DNA from: Flavobacterium azooxidireducens
GTDB lineage: Bacteria; Bacteroidota; Bacteroidia; Flavobacteriales; Flavobacteriaceae
NCBI RefSeq assembly: GCF_023195775.1
Contig: NZ_CP096205.1
Span: 3,102,001-3,166,000 of the forward strand
Length of the DNA stretch: 64,000 nt
Reading direction: 5' to 3'
A program made the translations under genes and the position numbers. The notes under the pieces are model-generated. The model ran no database searches. It was given only the letters and a program-made list of their open reading frames with translations, and had not been told where the DNA came from. How positions within the stretch are numbered: the stretch's first letter is position 1; the number at the start of each line of letters is the position of its first letter. Shown one piece after another: positions 1 through 8,333 of the stretch.

Positions 1-262
1 CAGTTATCATGTGTATGGCAATTAAGTGTTTGATTTTATTGTGTAAATTTCAGATAATTATCTCTGTCATGACTTATACAATTATAGATTTTTATTACAT
101 CATTTCTGTTTTTTTGTATGTGGAATATTCTTTAGACGATTTATTTTGCACATGTCTTAGAATTAAAAAATATAAAACATAGATATAAAATCTCCACAAG
201 CTAATGATTGACACTAAAACTAATTTTAGGATACTTGTTTAAGAATACATTAAGAATAGATG

Positions 263-472
263 TTAGTCATATAAGTATACAACATTACTTTGAGTAACAT
301 TTTCGGATGATAACGCTTTACTGTATTTCTTTAGCAGTGGTTGGATGTTGATGAACTCCACAACTTGGTCAACTACCTGAACGGGATATTTCTCTGAAAT
401 AAAATCGTCAAAAGGATAAGTTAAAAGTATGTTTGACGTTGATTGTAATGTTTGAAATTCACATATAATCAT
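263..472 (-). pseudogene. IS1182-like transposase, N-terminal remnant
   Basis: A 69-codon frame whose first ~50 residues read like the N-terminus of IS1182-family transposases: an FxxxxQxxxxLL-type start, then a DDxIxxxxPVxVVDxVVExIxIxPLLKKY stretch. In intact family members a Gly-rich segment and the DDE core follow. Here the match ends after KKYS and the frame stops about 19 residues later, so only a stub remains. The AT-rich DNA at 1-262 shows no recognisable gene. Upstream of the stub, around 537-565, the minus strand carries GACAACTTGAGACAG, which resembles the terminal sequences of such elements. The family assignment is pattern recognition only. Confidence 0.4.
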
Positions 473-568
473 ATGTAAATCAGATATAAAAACACAAAAA
501 AAACAACTGTTTCATGTAAGAAAAAACGAAAAAAAAAACTGTCTCAAGTTGTCAGACTGCATCTTTTT

Positions 569-601
569 TTTGTAAATCTATTTTAAATTTTTGTATTTTT
601 G
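569..601 (+). promoter_or_regulatory. Bacteroidota-type promoter for the small membrane protein gene
   Basis: TTTG at 569-572, a 21-bp spacer, then TATTTTTG at 594-601. This matches the TTTG-N17-23-TAnnTTTG consensus of the primary sigma factor in this phylum. The predicted transcript starts near 607, about 22 nt before the ATG at 629. Confidence 0.65.
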
Positions 602-628
602 AGTAGTAACATTTTTATTTTTTGAATT

Positions 629-796
629 ATGACATATCTTTTTATTCCAATCATATTAACTGTTTTGTTTATATTTTATGTGCTTTATCTGGCTTTTGTA
701 AAGAAAGAGTTAAAGTCAAAATTTCAATCAGTGTTTGTTCCAGGGTTATTTTTTATTGGAATTTGGGCTGTAATTTATTTTTTTATTCTTTTCTAA
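629..796 (+). CDS. small membrane protein, 55 aa
   Basis: ATG at 629 opens a 55-codon frame ending at TAA 794-796. It holds two hydrophobic segments, about residues 3-22 (MTYLFIPIILTVLFIFYVLY) and 37-55 (VPGLFFIGIWAVIYFFILF), joined by a charged loop KKELKSK. This suggests a two-pass inner-membrane protein. A well-formed promoter lies 22 nt upstream, which supports this frame over a longer reading from a TTG at 622 in another frame. No function is recognised. It is short enough to be missed by length-filtered gene callers. Confidence 0.6.
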   Translation: MTYLFIPIILTVLFIFYVLYLAFVKKELKSKFQSVFVPGLFFIGIWAVIYFFILF

Positions 797-858
797 CAGA
801 AGATAAAGACGATTAAATCTTACTCTTCTTAATTGATTTTAAATTGTGATGAAAACAT

Positions 859-1503
859 ATGAATAAAATAGGCTTTGTTTTTATTTTAATTTTTTTCAGT
901 TGTCAGAATAAATCAGTTTCCGATACTAAAGTCGGCATTCAACCGTATGCTGATTTTTCAAAAACCAAAACAGACACTATCACAAAAATTATTCATGAAT
1001 TTTATGGTGTTGAAACGATTATTTTACCCAATAAACCTCATGACATTTCAACTTTTACTAAAGTGAAATCGCCTCGTTACAGAGCCGATAAGATCATCAA
1101 ACTTCAAAAAGAAAAACTTCCAGATTCATTAGATTATATTATCGGTCTAACCGAAAAAGACATTTCAACTTCAAAAAAAGAAAATGGAAAAGTAAAAGAA
1201 CCTGCCCATAAATATGAAGATTGGGGAATTATGGGTTTGGCTTATTGTCCGGGGAAAAGTTGTGTGGTTTCAACCTTTCGAATTCAACATAAAAATAAAG
1301 AAGTTCATTTTATGCGATTAAAGAAAGTCACCGTTCATGAATTCGGACACAATTTAGGTTTGCCACATTGTCCTGATAAAAAATGCGTGATGACTGATGC
1401 TGTTGAAAGTGTTGCTACGATTGATAAAGCTCAACTTGCTTTATGTGAAAAGTGTTCTAATCAAATCAAATCAAATAAAAACGGTTACATGAATTTCCTG
1501 TAG
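859..1503 (+). CDS. archaemetzincin-type zinc metalloprotease, lipoprotein
   Basis: The 214-residue protein starts with a lipoprotein signal (MNKIGFVFILIFFSC, predicted acylated Cys ~15), so it is probably anchored in the envelope. The C-terminal half carries HEFGHNLGLPHC, then CxxxxC, CVM, 17 residues, and CEKC. This is the complete archaemetzincin signature HEXXHXXGX3CX4CXMX17CXXC, with three zinc-binding His, the catalytic Glu, the Met-turn and the four-Cys second zinc site. Archaemetzincins are putative aminopeptidases found in archaea, vertebrates and scattered bacteria, and their bacterial substrates are unknown. A lipobox is a noteworthy addition, because many archaeal members are cytosolic. 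A terminator overlaps the last codons. Confidence 0.85.
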   Translation: MNKIGFVFILIFFSCQNKSVSDTKVGIQPYADFSKTKTDTITKIIHEFYGVETIILPNKPHDISTFTKVKSPRYRADKIIKLQKEKLPDSLDYIIGLTEKDISTSKKENGKVKEPAHKYEDWGIMGLAYCPGKSCVVSTFRIQHKNKEVHFMRLKKVTVHEFGHNLGLPHCPDKKCVMTDAVESVATIDKAQLALCEKCSNQIKSNKNGYMNFL

Positions 1504-1512
1504 CCGTTTTTT
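1479..1512 (+). terminator. Rho-independent terminator of the archaemetzincin gene
   Basis: AACGGTTACA pairs with TGTAGCCGTT (one mismatch) around a short loop, followed by six T. The 5' arm lies inside the last codons of the gene. Confidence 0.7.
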
Positions 1513-1555
1513 ATTCACTTTGATAAAAACATCAATTACCGTCAATCTTTTGATA

Positions 1556-1657
1556 ATGTATAATTGTTTTGAACATTCCGACGATCCCGTTCCAAGAGTA
1601 GGTACTTTAGAATCACCAATTCCGTCTACGAAAGCATTGGAATATCAATATTTATAA
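1556..1657 (+). other. 33-codon orphan frame, possible gene remnant
   Basis: Within the 377-bp gap after the archaemetzincin gene, an ATG at 1556 opens a 33-codon frame that looks protein-like (FEHSDDPVPRVG followed by TLESPIPSTKALEYQYL). It stops at 1657. A shifted frame then reads KKRFEIELPELVEY before a stop at ~1702. The order suggests the decayed C-terminus of a protein with one frameshift. I do not recognise the family. The rest of the gap holds a terminator and the mce promoter. Confidence 0.25.
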
Positions 1658-1708
1658 AAAAAACGATTTGAAATAGAGTTGCCAGAATTGGTAGAATATT
1701 AATATAGG

Positions 1709-1733
1709 AAAGAGACTAAGGTCTCTTTTTTTT
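1709..1733 (+). terminator. Rho-independent terminator
   Basis: AGAGAC, loop TAAG, GTCTCT at 1711-1726, followed by an uninterrupted T run. It isolates the mce operon from the sequence upstream. Confidence 0.75.
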
Positions 1734-1826
1734 GTTTAAAATATTAAATTATTATCGCAATCGATATAGTTAGTAACTATTCTAATTTTCAATCTATTCC
1801 ATCCATTTACCTGATATTTATCAGAT

Positions 1827-1854
1827 TTTAACATTTCATATCATTCTAACTTTG
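1827..1854 (+). promoter_or_regulatory. promoter candidate of the mce-mmd operon
   Basis: TAACTTTG at 1847-1854 fits the -7 consensus TAnnTTTG. The best -33 candidate is TTTA at 1827-1830 with a 16-bp spacer, so the upstream half is weak. The ATG of the first gene is 26 nt downstream. Confidence 0.45.
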
Positions 1855-1880
1855 TTGTATATTTTAAATACAATAAGGTC

Positions 1881-2291
1881 ATGAATTTATCACACATAGA
1901 ACATATTGGAATTGCTGTTAAAAGCTTAGATGAAGCTATTCCCTTTTGGGAAAACATGCTTGGTCTCAAATGCTACACTATTGAAGAAGTGAAAGAACAG
2001 AAAGTAAAAACTGCTTTCTTTCAAATCGGACAATCAAAAATTGAATTATTAGAATCTACAGATCCCGAAGGACCTATCGGTAAATTTATCGAAAAGAAAG
2101 GCGAAGGCATTCATCACCTTGCCATTGCTGTAAAACACATTCAACAAAATTTAACGGAGTTAGAAATTAATGGTGTTCAGTTAATCGACAAAACGCCCAG
2201 AAAAGGTGCAGAAGGCTTAGACATTGCCTTTATACATCCGAAAGCAACGCATGGTGTGTTGCTGGAACTTTGCGAAAATAATAATTTGTAA
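1881..2291 (+). CDS. mce: methylmalonyl-CoA epimerase
   Basis: A 136-residue VOC-fold protein that interconverts (R)- and (S)-methylmalonyl-CoA in the cytoplasm. The N-terminus [21 protein letters not shown] and the second half [10 protein letters not shown] carry the paired metal-binding His of the two beta-alpha-beta-beta-beta modules, and the C-terminal HGVLLELCE supplies the Glu ligand. Length and order match the epimerase family. It is the first gene of a five-gene operon, and the next ATG lies 10 bp after its stop. It supplies the isomer used by the downstream decarboxylase and links it to methylmalonyl-CoA mutase. Confidence 0.93.
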   Translation: MNLSHIEHIGIAVKSLDEAIPFWENMLGLKCYTIEEVKEQKVKTAFFQIGQSKIELLESTDPEGPIGKFIEKKGEGIHHLAIAVKHIQQNLTELEINGVQLIDKTPRKGAEGLDIAFIHPKATHGVLLELCENNNL

Positions 2292-2301
2292 ATCTAGACT
2301 A

Positions 2302-3861
2302 ATGGAAAGTACAAACCAACTTAAAACCTTATTAGACAAACGTGCTGAAGCCAAATTAGGTGGTGGACAAAAACGAATTGATACCCAGCATGCCAAAGGA
2401 AAATTAACTGCTCGTGAGCGAATTGAACTCTTGCTGGATGAAAATAGTTTTGAAGAGTTTGATATGTTTGTCACTCATCGTTGTACCAATTTTGGTCTGG
2501 AAGATCAGAAATATTTAGCCGATGGTGTTGTAACCGGATTCGGAACCATTGATGCCAGATTAGTCTATGTTTTTTCACAAGATTTCACTGTTTTTGGGGG
2601 TTCATTGTCAGAAACATTTGCTCAAAAAATATGTAAAGTGATGGACATGGCTCTCAAAATGGGAGCACCAATTATCGGAATTAACGATAGTGGAGGAGCT
2701 AGAATACAAGAGGGAGTAACAAGCTTAGCCGGTTATGCCGAAGTTTTTCAACGCAACATCATGGCTTCAGGCGTAATTCCGCAAATTTCTGCTGTATTCG
2801 GGCCTTGTGCAGGTGGTGCTGTTTATTCTCCGGCACTGACCGATTTTATTATGATGACTAAAAAGAACAGTTATATGTTTGTAACGGGACCAAAAGTAGT
2901 AAAAACCGTTACCGGAGAAGTAGTTACCGATGATGAATTAGGTGGTGCAATGGTACACGGAACCAAATCGGGTGTAACGCATTTTATTGCCGAAGACGAA
3001 CAAGAAGGTTTATTACTTATTCGAAAATTATTGAGCTATTTGCCACAGAATAATCTCGAAGAACCACCACTTTCTGTTTGTTTAGATCCGATAGATCGTT
3101 TTGAAGATAGTTTAAACACCATTATTCCCGAAAATCCAAATAAACCGTATGATGTAAAAGATGTTATTCATGCTATTGCCGATGATAATGAGTTTTTTGA
3201 AGTTCATCGTCATTATGCACCAAATATTGTGGTGGGTTATGCCAAATTTAACGGACAACCGGTTGGTATTGTAGCGAATCAACCTAGTTATTTAGCGGGT
3301 GTGTTAGATATTAACGCTTCCCGAAAAGCAGCTCGATTTGTTCGTTTTTGTGATGCATTTAATATTCCAATTGTTACGTTGGTGGATGTGCCTGGATTCT
3401 TACCCGGAACAACCCAAGAATATGGAGGAATCATCATTCATGGTGCAAAATTGCTTTTTGCTTATGGCGAAGCAACAGTACCAAAAGTGACCATTATTCT
3501 TCGAAAAGCCTATGGTGGAGCCTATGATGTAATGAGCTCTAAACATTTAAGAGGCGATATCAATTATGCTTGGCCAAATGCAGAAATTGCCGTGATGGGA
3601 CCAAAAGGAGCTATTGAAATTCTCTACCAAAAAGAATACATGCAAATTGAAAACCTGGAGGAAAGAGCTCAATTTATAGCCGATAAAACAGAAGAATACA
3701 AACAAAAATTTGCTAATCCGTATAACGCGGCCAGCTACGGTTATATCGATGATATAATTGAACCTCGAAATACGCGATTCAGAATCATTCGGGCTCTACA
3801 ATCATTGGCAACCAAAAAAGTGGTTAATCCACCAAAAAAACATTCTAATTTACCATTGTAA
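2302..3861 (+). CDS. mmdA: methylmalonyl-CoA decarboxylase alpha subunit (carboxyltransferase)
   Basis: The start at ATG 2302 gives a 519-residue protein beginning [15 protein letters not shown] longer frame from 2224 would overlap mce and lacks family similarity. It is an acyl-CoA carboxyltransferase of the PccB/MmdA family: the N-half has the acyl-CoA oxyanion loop GGARIQEGV, and the C-half has [22 protein letters not shown] with the second loop [11 protein letters not shown]. The family is shared with propionyl-CoA carboxylase beta. The gamma, biotin-carrier and beta genes of a Na+ pump that follow argue for decarboxylase. It would transfer the carboxyl group of methylmalonyl-CoA to biotin. 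Confidence 0.9.
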   Translation: MESTNQLKTLLDKRAEAKLGGGQKRIDTQHAKGKLTARERIELLLDENSFEEFDMFVTHRCTNFGLEDQKYLADGVVTGFGTIDARLVYVFSQDFTVFGGSLSETFAQKICKVMDMALKMGAPIIGINDSGGARIQEGVTSLAGYAEVFQRNIMASGVIPQISAVFGPCAGGAVYSPALTDFIMMTKKNSYMFVTGPKVVKTVTGEVVTDDELGGAMVHGTKSGVTHFIAEDEQEGLLLIRKLLSYLPQNNLEEPPLSVCLDPIDRFEDSLNTIIPENPNKPYDVKDVIHAIADDNEFFEVHRHYAPNIVVGYAKFNGQPVGIVANQPSYLAGVLDINASRKAARFVRFCDAFNIPIVTLVDVPGFLPGTTQEYGGIIIHGAKLLFAYGEATVPKVTIILRKAYGGAYDVMSSKHLRGDINYAWPNAEIAVMGPKGAIEILYQKEYMQIENLEERAQFIADKTEEYKQKFANPYNAASYGYIDDIIEPRNTRFRIIRALQSLATKKVVNPPKKHSNLPL

Positions 3862-3862
3862 C

Positions 3863-4252
3863 ATGAACAATCTATTCATTTTATTACAAGCTAGTTCGCA
3901 CAAAGATGCGGCAGAGTTTGCCCGACTGGATCCGTATGGGGTTGGAATGACCATGGTGGCTATGTCTGTTGTTTTTATCTCATTACTCTTTCTTTATTTG
4001 ATGTTTAAAAATATAGCCAAACTTTTTGCTTATGATTTTAGGAAAAAATCATCTTCCAACACAAATCAATCTGTTACAACCAAAGATAACGCTGCCACTT
4101 TAGAATTAGGTGCAGCAGTGGCAATGGCTATTTATTTATACCAACAAGAATTGCACGACCATGAAACGGCTTTGTTAACTATTAAAAAAATCAACCGAAA
4201 CTATTCACCATGGAATTCTAAAATCTATGGAATGCGTAAGGAATTAAAATAA
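3863..4252 (+). CDS. Na+-pumping decarboxylase gamma subunit (OadG-like)
   Basis: ATG 3863 follows the mmdA stop by one base and gives 129 residues; the longer upstream frame is an artefact. One membrane segment (about residues 27-48, VGMTMVAMSVVFISLLFLYLMF) is followed by a basic stretch and a C-terminal half with ELGAAVAMAIYLY, as in OadG-family gamma subunits that anchor and assemble the complex. The family is short and poorly conserved, so the call rests on topology, the VAMSVVF pattern and position between the alpha and biotin genes. Confidence 0.8.
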   Translation: MNNLFILLQASSHKDAAEFARLDPYGVGMTMVAMSVVFISLLFLYLMFKNIAKLFAYDFRKKSSSNTNQSVTTKDNAATLELGAAVAMAIYLYQQELHDHETALLTIKKINRNYSPWNSKIYGMRKELK

Positions 4253-4258
4253 ACAGCA

Positions 4259-4699
4259 ATGAAAAAATTTAATTTTAAAATAAACGGAAACAATTACGAA
4301 GTAAAAATTGACAGCTTAGAAGATGATTTAGCCTCTGTTCAAGTTAACGGAATTGCCTATTCGGTTGAATTGGAAAAAAAATCATCGGTTACTAAAACAC
4401 CAAAATTGGTTCGTTCCGTTGCCGTGCCAACAACAGATTCTTCTCAGTCAATTGCAAAAACAAGCAATCCTTCTGCTCCAAAAGGTGGTGGAACTATCAA
4501 ATCACCACTACCGGGCGTTATTTTGAAACTGCATGTAAAAGTTGGTGACACGGTGAATCTTTCTCAAGAATTAATTACACTAGAAGCCATGAAAATGGAA
4601 AATAGTATCCAAGCGGATAAAGCTGGAGTGGTGGAAGCAATTCATTTTAATACTAATGATGCAGTGATGGAAGGCGATGTTTTAATTACCATAAAATAA
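4259..4699 (+). CDS. biotin carboxyl carrier subunit of the decarboxylase
   Basis: A 146-residue protein with a beta-rich N-terminal part (KKFNFKINGNNYEVKI), a flexible Ser/Thr/Pro/Lys linker at about 40-75, and a C-terminal biotinyl domain whose LEAMKMEN motif places the biotinylated lysine at residue 112. It shuttles CO2 from the alpha subunit to the membrane beta subunit. It starts 6 bp after the gamma gene and ends 6 bp before the beta gene. The linker is shorter and less Pro/Ala-rich than in clostridial homologues. Confidence 0.92.
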   Translation: MKKFNFKINGNNYEVKIDSLEDDLASVQVNGIAYSVELEKKSSVTKTPKLVRSVAVPTTDSSQSIAKTSNPSAPKGGGTIKSPLPGVILKLHVKVGDTVNLSQELITLEAMKMENSIQADKAGVVEAIHFNTNDAVMEGDVLITIK

Positions 4700-4705
4700 G
4701 AAATC

Positions 4706-5860
4706 ATGAATGAGTTTTGGAGTTTTTTAGTAGAACATTTACAACTGTTTTTCACCTTTACAGCGTTTGCTAATTTTACAATTGGGCACGGCTTCATGAT
4801 TTTAATTGGATTGGTCTTTATTTATTTAGCTATTTTTAAAGAATATGAACCGATGTTATTGGTTCCAATCGGATTTGGAATTTTAATTGGAAATGTACCT
4901 TTTTTTCCTGGTCTTCAAATAGGAATTTATGAAGAAGGCAGTGTGCTTAATTACCTTTATTTTGGTGTAATGAAAGGTATCTATCCGCCTTTGATATTTC
5001 TAGGAATAGGGGCGATGACTGACTTTTCGGCCTTAATTTCCAACCCAAAATTGATGTTAATTGGTGCTGCAGCTCAATTCGGAATTTTTGGAGCATACAT
5101 GGCTGCTTTAGCCTTAGGTTTTTTACCTGAACAAGCGGGTGCAATCGCTATCATTGGCGGAGCAGATGGTCCAACGGCTATCTTTTTATCTTCAAAATTA
5201 GCACCGGAATTAATGGGGGCAATCGCCATCTCAGCGTATTCCTATATGGCATTGGTGCCGGTTATTCAGCCACCAATCATGCGGTTATTAACAACTTCAA
5301 AAGAACGATTAATTCGAATGAAACCACCACGTGTTGTTTCTAGAAATGAAAAAATTATGTTCCCAATTTTTGGTTTATTACTCACCACATTCATTGTTCC
5401 GAGTGGTCTTCCATTATTAGGTATGTTGTTCTTTGGAAATTTATTAAAAGAAAGTGGCGTCACCAAACGTTTAGCCGATACAGCCAAAGGGTCTTTGATC
5501 GATATCGTAACCATTTTAATTGGTTTAACAGTAGGAGCTTCTACCCAAGCAACGACTTTTTTAACCGGTAATTCGGTAGGGATTTTTGCTATTGGAGCGG
5601 TTTCTTTTATCATCGCAACAACAACGGGTGTTCTGTTTACCAAGATTTTCAATTTGTTTTTGAAAGAAGGCAATAAAATTAATCCATTAATTGGAAATTC
5701 AGGTGTTTCTGCTGTACCAGATAGTGCAAGGGTATCGCAAGTGGTTGGTTTAGAATATGACAAAACTAATCATTTACTCATGCATGCCATGGGACCAAAC
5801 GTGGCAGGAGTGATTGGAAGTGCCATTGCAGCAGGGGTTTTATTAAGTTTCCTTGGTTAA
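4706..5860 (+). CDS. mmdB: methylmalonyl-CoA decarboxylase beta subunit (Na+-translocating)
   Basis: A 384-residue polytopic membrane protein of the OadB/MmdB/GcdB family. The diagnostic stretch GAIAIIGGADGPTAIFLSSKLAPELMGAIA (about 146-175) contains the Na+-site GGADGPT motif, and NPLIGNSGVSAVPDSARV (about 326-343) contains the second conserved NSGVSAVP region. The protein decarboxylates carboxybiotin and exports Na+. Two long hydrophobic halves flank these loops. It is the last gene of the operon and is followed by a strong terminator. MmdB and OadB cannot be separated by sequence alone; the mce neighbour favours methylmalonyl-CoA. Confidence 0.92.
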   Translation: MNEFWSFLVEHLQLFFTFTAFANFTIGHGFMILIGLVFIYLAIFKEYEPMLLVPIGFGILIGNVPFFPGLQIGIYEEGSVLNYLYFGVMKGIYPPLIFLGIGAMTDFSALISNPKLMLIGAAAQFGIFGAYMAALALGFLPEQAGAIAIIGGADGPTAIFLSSKLAPELMGAIAISAYSYMALVPVIQPPIMRLLTTSKERLIRMKPPRVVSRNEKIMFPIFGLLLTTFIVPSGLPLLGMLFFGNLLKESGVTKRLADTAKGSLIDIVTILIGLTVGASTQATTFLTGNSVGIFAIGAVSFIIATTTGVLFTKIFNLFLKEGNKINPLIGNSGVSAVPDSARVSQVVGLEYDKTNHLLMHAMGPNVAGVIGSAIAAGVLLSFLG

Positions 5861-5884
5861 ATAGTAAAAGTAGTAGAAACAGAT

Positions 5885-5923
5885 TTATCCGCAAAGTAAT
5901 TACTATTTTGCGGATAACTTTTT
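5885..5923 (+). terminator. terminator of the mmd operon
   Basis: TTATCCGCAAA at 5885-5895 pairs perfectly with TTTGCGGATAA at 5907-5917 and is followed by C and a T run. The next gene starts 84 bp later. Confidence 0.85.
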
Positions 5924-6006
5924 CTCAAATTCCAATTTCTTTTTTAGTACATTTGAAATAATACTTCAAGTTTTTTAAACGATTTAAATAAATTTATTCA
6001 CTTCTC

Positions 6007-7668
6007 ATGAGTTCTACTTTACCAACACAGTTTAAACATCCTTATGCATTCAATAAAAAATATAAAAAATCGGTAGCCTATTTCAGTATGGAATTTGCAA
6101 TCGATCAATGTTTAAAAATATATTCCGGCGGATTGGGCTTTCTTGCCGGTTCACACATGCGTAGTGCCTACGATTTAAAACAAAATGTAATAGGTATTGG
6201 TGTGCTTTGGAAACAAGGATATTATGATCAATACCGAAAAGAAGATCGTATGATGGGCGTCATGTTTCAAGAAAAAATTTTTCATTTTCTGGAAGATACA
6301 GGAATTCGATTTACGATAGAAATCAGCAATCATCCGGTTTTAGTGAAAGCAATGTTTCTAAATCCGGAAACATTTGGAACTGCACCGATGTTCTTTTTGT
6401 CTACCGATTTGCCGGAAAATGATTATTTAGCACAATCTACTACATTCCGTTTATACGATTCAGATCCCAATGCAAAAGTGGCTCAATGTATGGTTTTAGG
6501 TCTCGGAGGAGCAAAACTTTTAGATGTGTTAGATTACACACCGGATAGGTATCATTTTAATGAAGCTCATGCCTTGTCGGGTGCGTTTTATTTATATAAA
6601 AAGTTCGGACATAATTTGGATAAACTCAAAGAAAAACTCGTCTTTACAACGCATACACCTGAAGAAGCCGGTAACGAAAAACACGACATTAATTTCTTAT
6701 ATAATTTAAGTTTCTTTTGCGGATTACCTATGGCAGAAGTCAGAGCAATTTCAGGTATTCATGATAGTATATTTAACCATACATTAGTAGGTTTACGCTT
6801 TAGCGAAAAAGCAAATGGCGTATCAAAATTGCATGGAGAAGTTTCTCGAATGATGTGGGAAGGCTATGAAGGTGTTTGTCCGATTACACACATTACCAAT
6901 GCCCAAAACAAAAAATTCTGGGCAGATCCGTTTTTAGAAGAATACAGAGTAGCCAACGATATGCCGGGAATAGTAAAACGAAAAACCAGATTAAAGCAAA
7001 AATTATTTGATGTAGTGGCCGATCAAACCGGAAAATTATTTAACCCTCAACTACTCACAATCGTGTGGGCAAGAAGATTTGCCGAATACAAAAGACCTGA
7101 TTTAATTGCACGAGATTTAGTAAGGTTTAAGCGATTAATGGAAAACACAAACATGCCAATTCAACTAATCTTTGCTGGAAAACCGTATCCCATGGATTAT
7201 GGAGCGATAAACACCTTTAATTCCTTAGCCTATTTGAGTCGTTCGTTTAGTAATATGGCTGTTTTAACGGGCTATGAACTAAAGCTTTCCCGACAGTTAA
7301 AAGAAGGGGCAGATGTTTGGTTAAACACACCCAGAGTTACCCGTGAAGCATCCGGAACAAGCGGAATGTCTGCCGCAATGAATGGAGCAGTCAACGTTTC
7401 TACCAATGATGGATGGATTTGTGAATTCTATAACAATGGTATAAATTCGTTTGTTTTGCCAACCGTAGATTATCAATTGCCAACCTACGAACAAGACGCA
7501 TTAGATTTAGAAAATTTACTAAATGTGCTGGAAAATGAAATCATTCCAACCTATTACCTCAACAGAGAAAAATGGAATTCAATTGTTTCAGCTAGTCTAA
7601 ATTCTGTGAGTCCATTTTTTGATTCTTCACGCATGGCCGATGAATATTATGAAAAAATGTATAAATAA
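6007..7668 (+). CDS. alpha-glucan family phosphorylase (GT35-like), PLP lysine replaced
   Basis: A 553-residue protein of the compact bacterial phosphorylase type. The start VAYFSMEFAIDQCLKIYSGG, the His loop FTTHTPEEAG, and WARRFAEYKR (about 354-363, phosphate-binding Arg and Lys) all fit glycogen/maltodextrin phosphorylases, which release glucose-1-phosphate using PLP. The PLP loop reads EASGTSGMSAAMNG: the residue that aligns with the Schiff-base lysine of GTGNMKFxLNG is Ser455. Function is therefore uncertain: inactive, regulatory, or a lineage variant. It is monocistronic, following a terminator. The short length compared with 800-residue enzymes is normal for this branch. Confidence 0.8.
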   Translation: MSSTLPTQFKHPYAFNKKYKKSVAYFSMEFAIDQCLKIYSGGLGFLAGSHMRSAYDLKQNVIGIGVLWKQGYYDQYRKEDRMMGVMFQEKIFHFLEDTGIRFTIEISNHPVLVKAMFLNPETFGTAPMFFLSTDLPENDYLAQSTTFRLYDSDPNAKVAQCMVLGLGGAKLLDVLDYTPDRYHFNEAHALSGAFYLYKKFGHNLDKLKEKLVFTTHTPEEAGNEKHDINFLYNLSFFCGLPMAEVRAISGIHDSIFNHTLVGLRFSEKANGVSKLHGEVSRMMWEGYEGVCPITHITNAQNKKFWADPFLEEYRVANDMPGIVKRKTRLKQKLFDVVADQTGKLFNPQLLTIVWARRFAEYKRPDLIARDLVRFKRLMENTNMPIQLIFAGKPYPMDYGAINTFNSLAYLSRSFSNMAVLTGYELKLSRQLKEGADVWLNTPRVTREASGTSGMSAAMNGAVNVSTNDGWICEFYNNGINSFVLPTVDYQLPTYEQDALDLENLLNVLENEIIPTYYLNREKWNSIVSASLNSVSPFFDSSRMADEYYEKMYK

Positions 7669-7754
7669 TAGGATGTTTTAAATGTATAGTGAAAACTAAC
7701 TTTTAAAATAATCTATACCAATTGAAATAAAGTAATCAATAAATAAAGACGTTA

Positions 7755-8285
7755 ATGCAACCCAATACCATTCACATTCAATATTATAATTCGCCCGTTG
7801 GAGAACTGGTTTTAGGCGATTTCAACAATCAACTTTGTTTGTGTGATTGGCGTTACCGTAAAATGCGGAATGAAGTAGATAACCGAATTTTAAAAGCATT
7901 AGAAGCCGAATTTGTTGAAGAATCAACTCCTTTATTAACCGAAACTCAAAATCAACTAGAAGCCTATTTCGATAAAAAGCGAACAACGTTTGATTTACCG
8001 CTTTTATTGATTGGAACTGATTTTCAGCAAACCGTTTGGAAAGCGTTACAACAAATTGATTATGGAAAAACACAAACTTATTTGGGTTTATCCAAACAAC
8101 TAGACAATCCCAAAGCCATTCGGGCAGTAGCTTCGGCAAATGGAGCAAATGCTATTTCGATTATTATTCCATGCCATCGAATTATTGGAAGTAATCAAGA
8201 ATTAGTGGGCTATGCCGGAGGATTGTCTGCTAAGAAAAAATTATTGGCAATAGAACAGGGAAGCCAGTTGGAGTTGTTTAGCTGA
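7755..8285 (+). CDS. ogt: methylated-DNA--protein-cysteine S-methyltransferase
   Basis: A 176-residue suicide DNA-repair protein that removes O6-alkyl groups from guanine. The active-site IIIPCHRIIG motif with the acceptor Cys, the helix-turn-helix TDFQQTVWKALQQIDYGKTQTYLGLSKQL, the Asn hinge NANAIS and the YAGGLSAKKKLLAIE tail are all in canonical order. The N-terminal domain is the usual RNase-H-like cap. There is no AraC-type Ada domain. It is a stand-alone gene. Confidence 0.93.
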   Translation: MQPNTIHIQYYNSPVGELVLGDFNNQLCLCDWRYRKMRNEVDNRILKALEAEFVEESTPLLTETQNQLEAYFDKKRTTFDLPLLLIGTDFQQTVWKALQQIDYGKTQTYLGLSKQLDNPKAIRAVASANGANAISIIIPCHRIIGSNQELVGYAGGLSAKKKLLAIEQGSQLELFS

Positions 8286-8333
8286 AAGATTTTTTAAATT
8301 CATAATAAATTACAAATCATTTAATTACAATTT

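Noticed and set aside
622..816. 64-codon frame from TTG 622
   Set aside because: A different frame (ATG 629) encodes a clean two-helix membrane protein with a promoter, and the 622 frame lacks such features.
5266..5763. 165-codon minus-strand frame inside mmdB
   Set aside because: Antisense shadow of the conserved beta subunit; Ser/Pro/Lys-rich without domain features.
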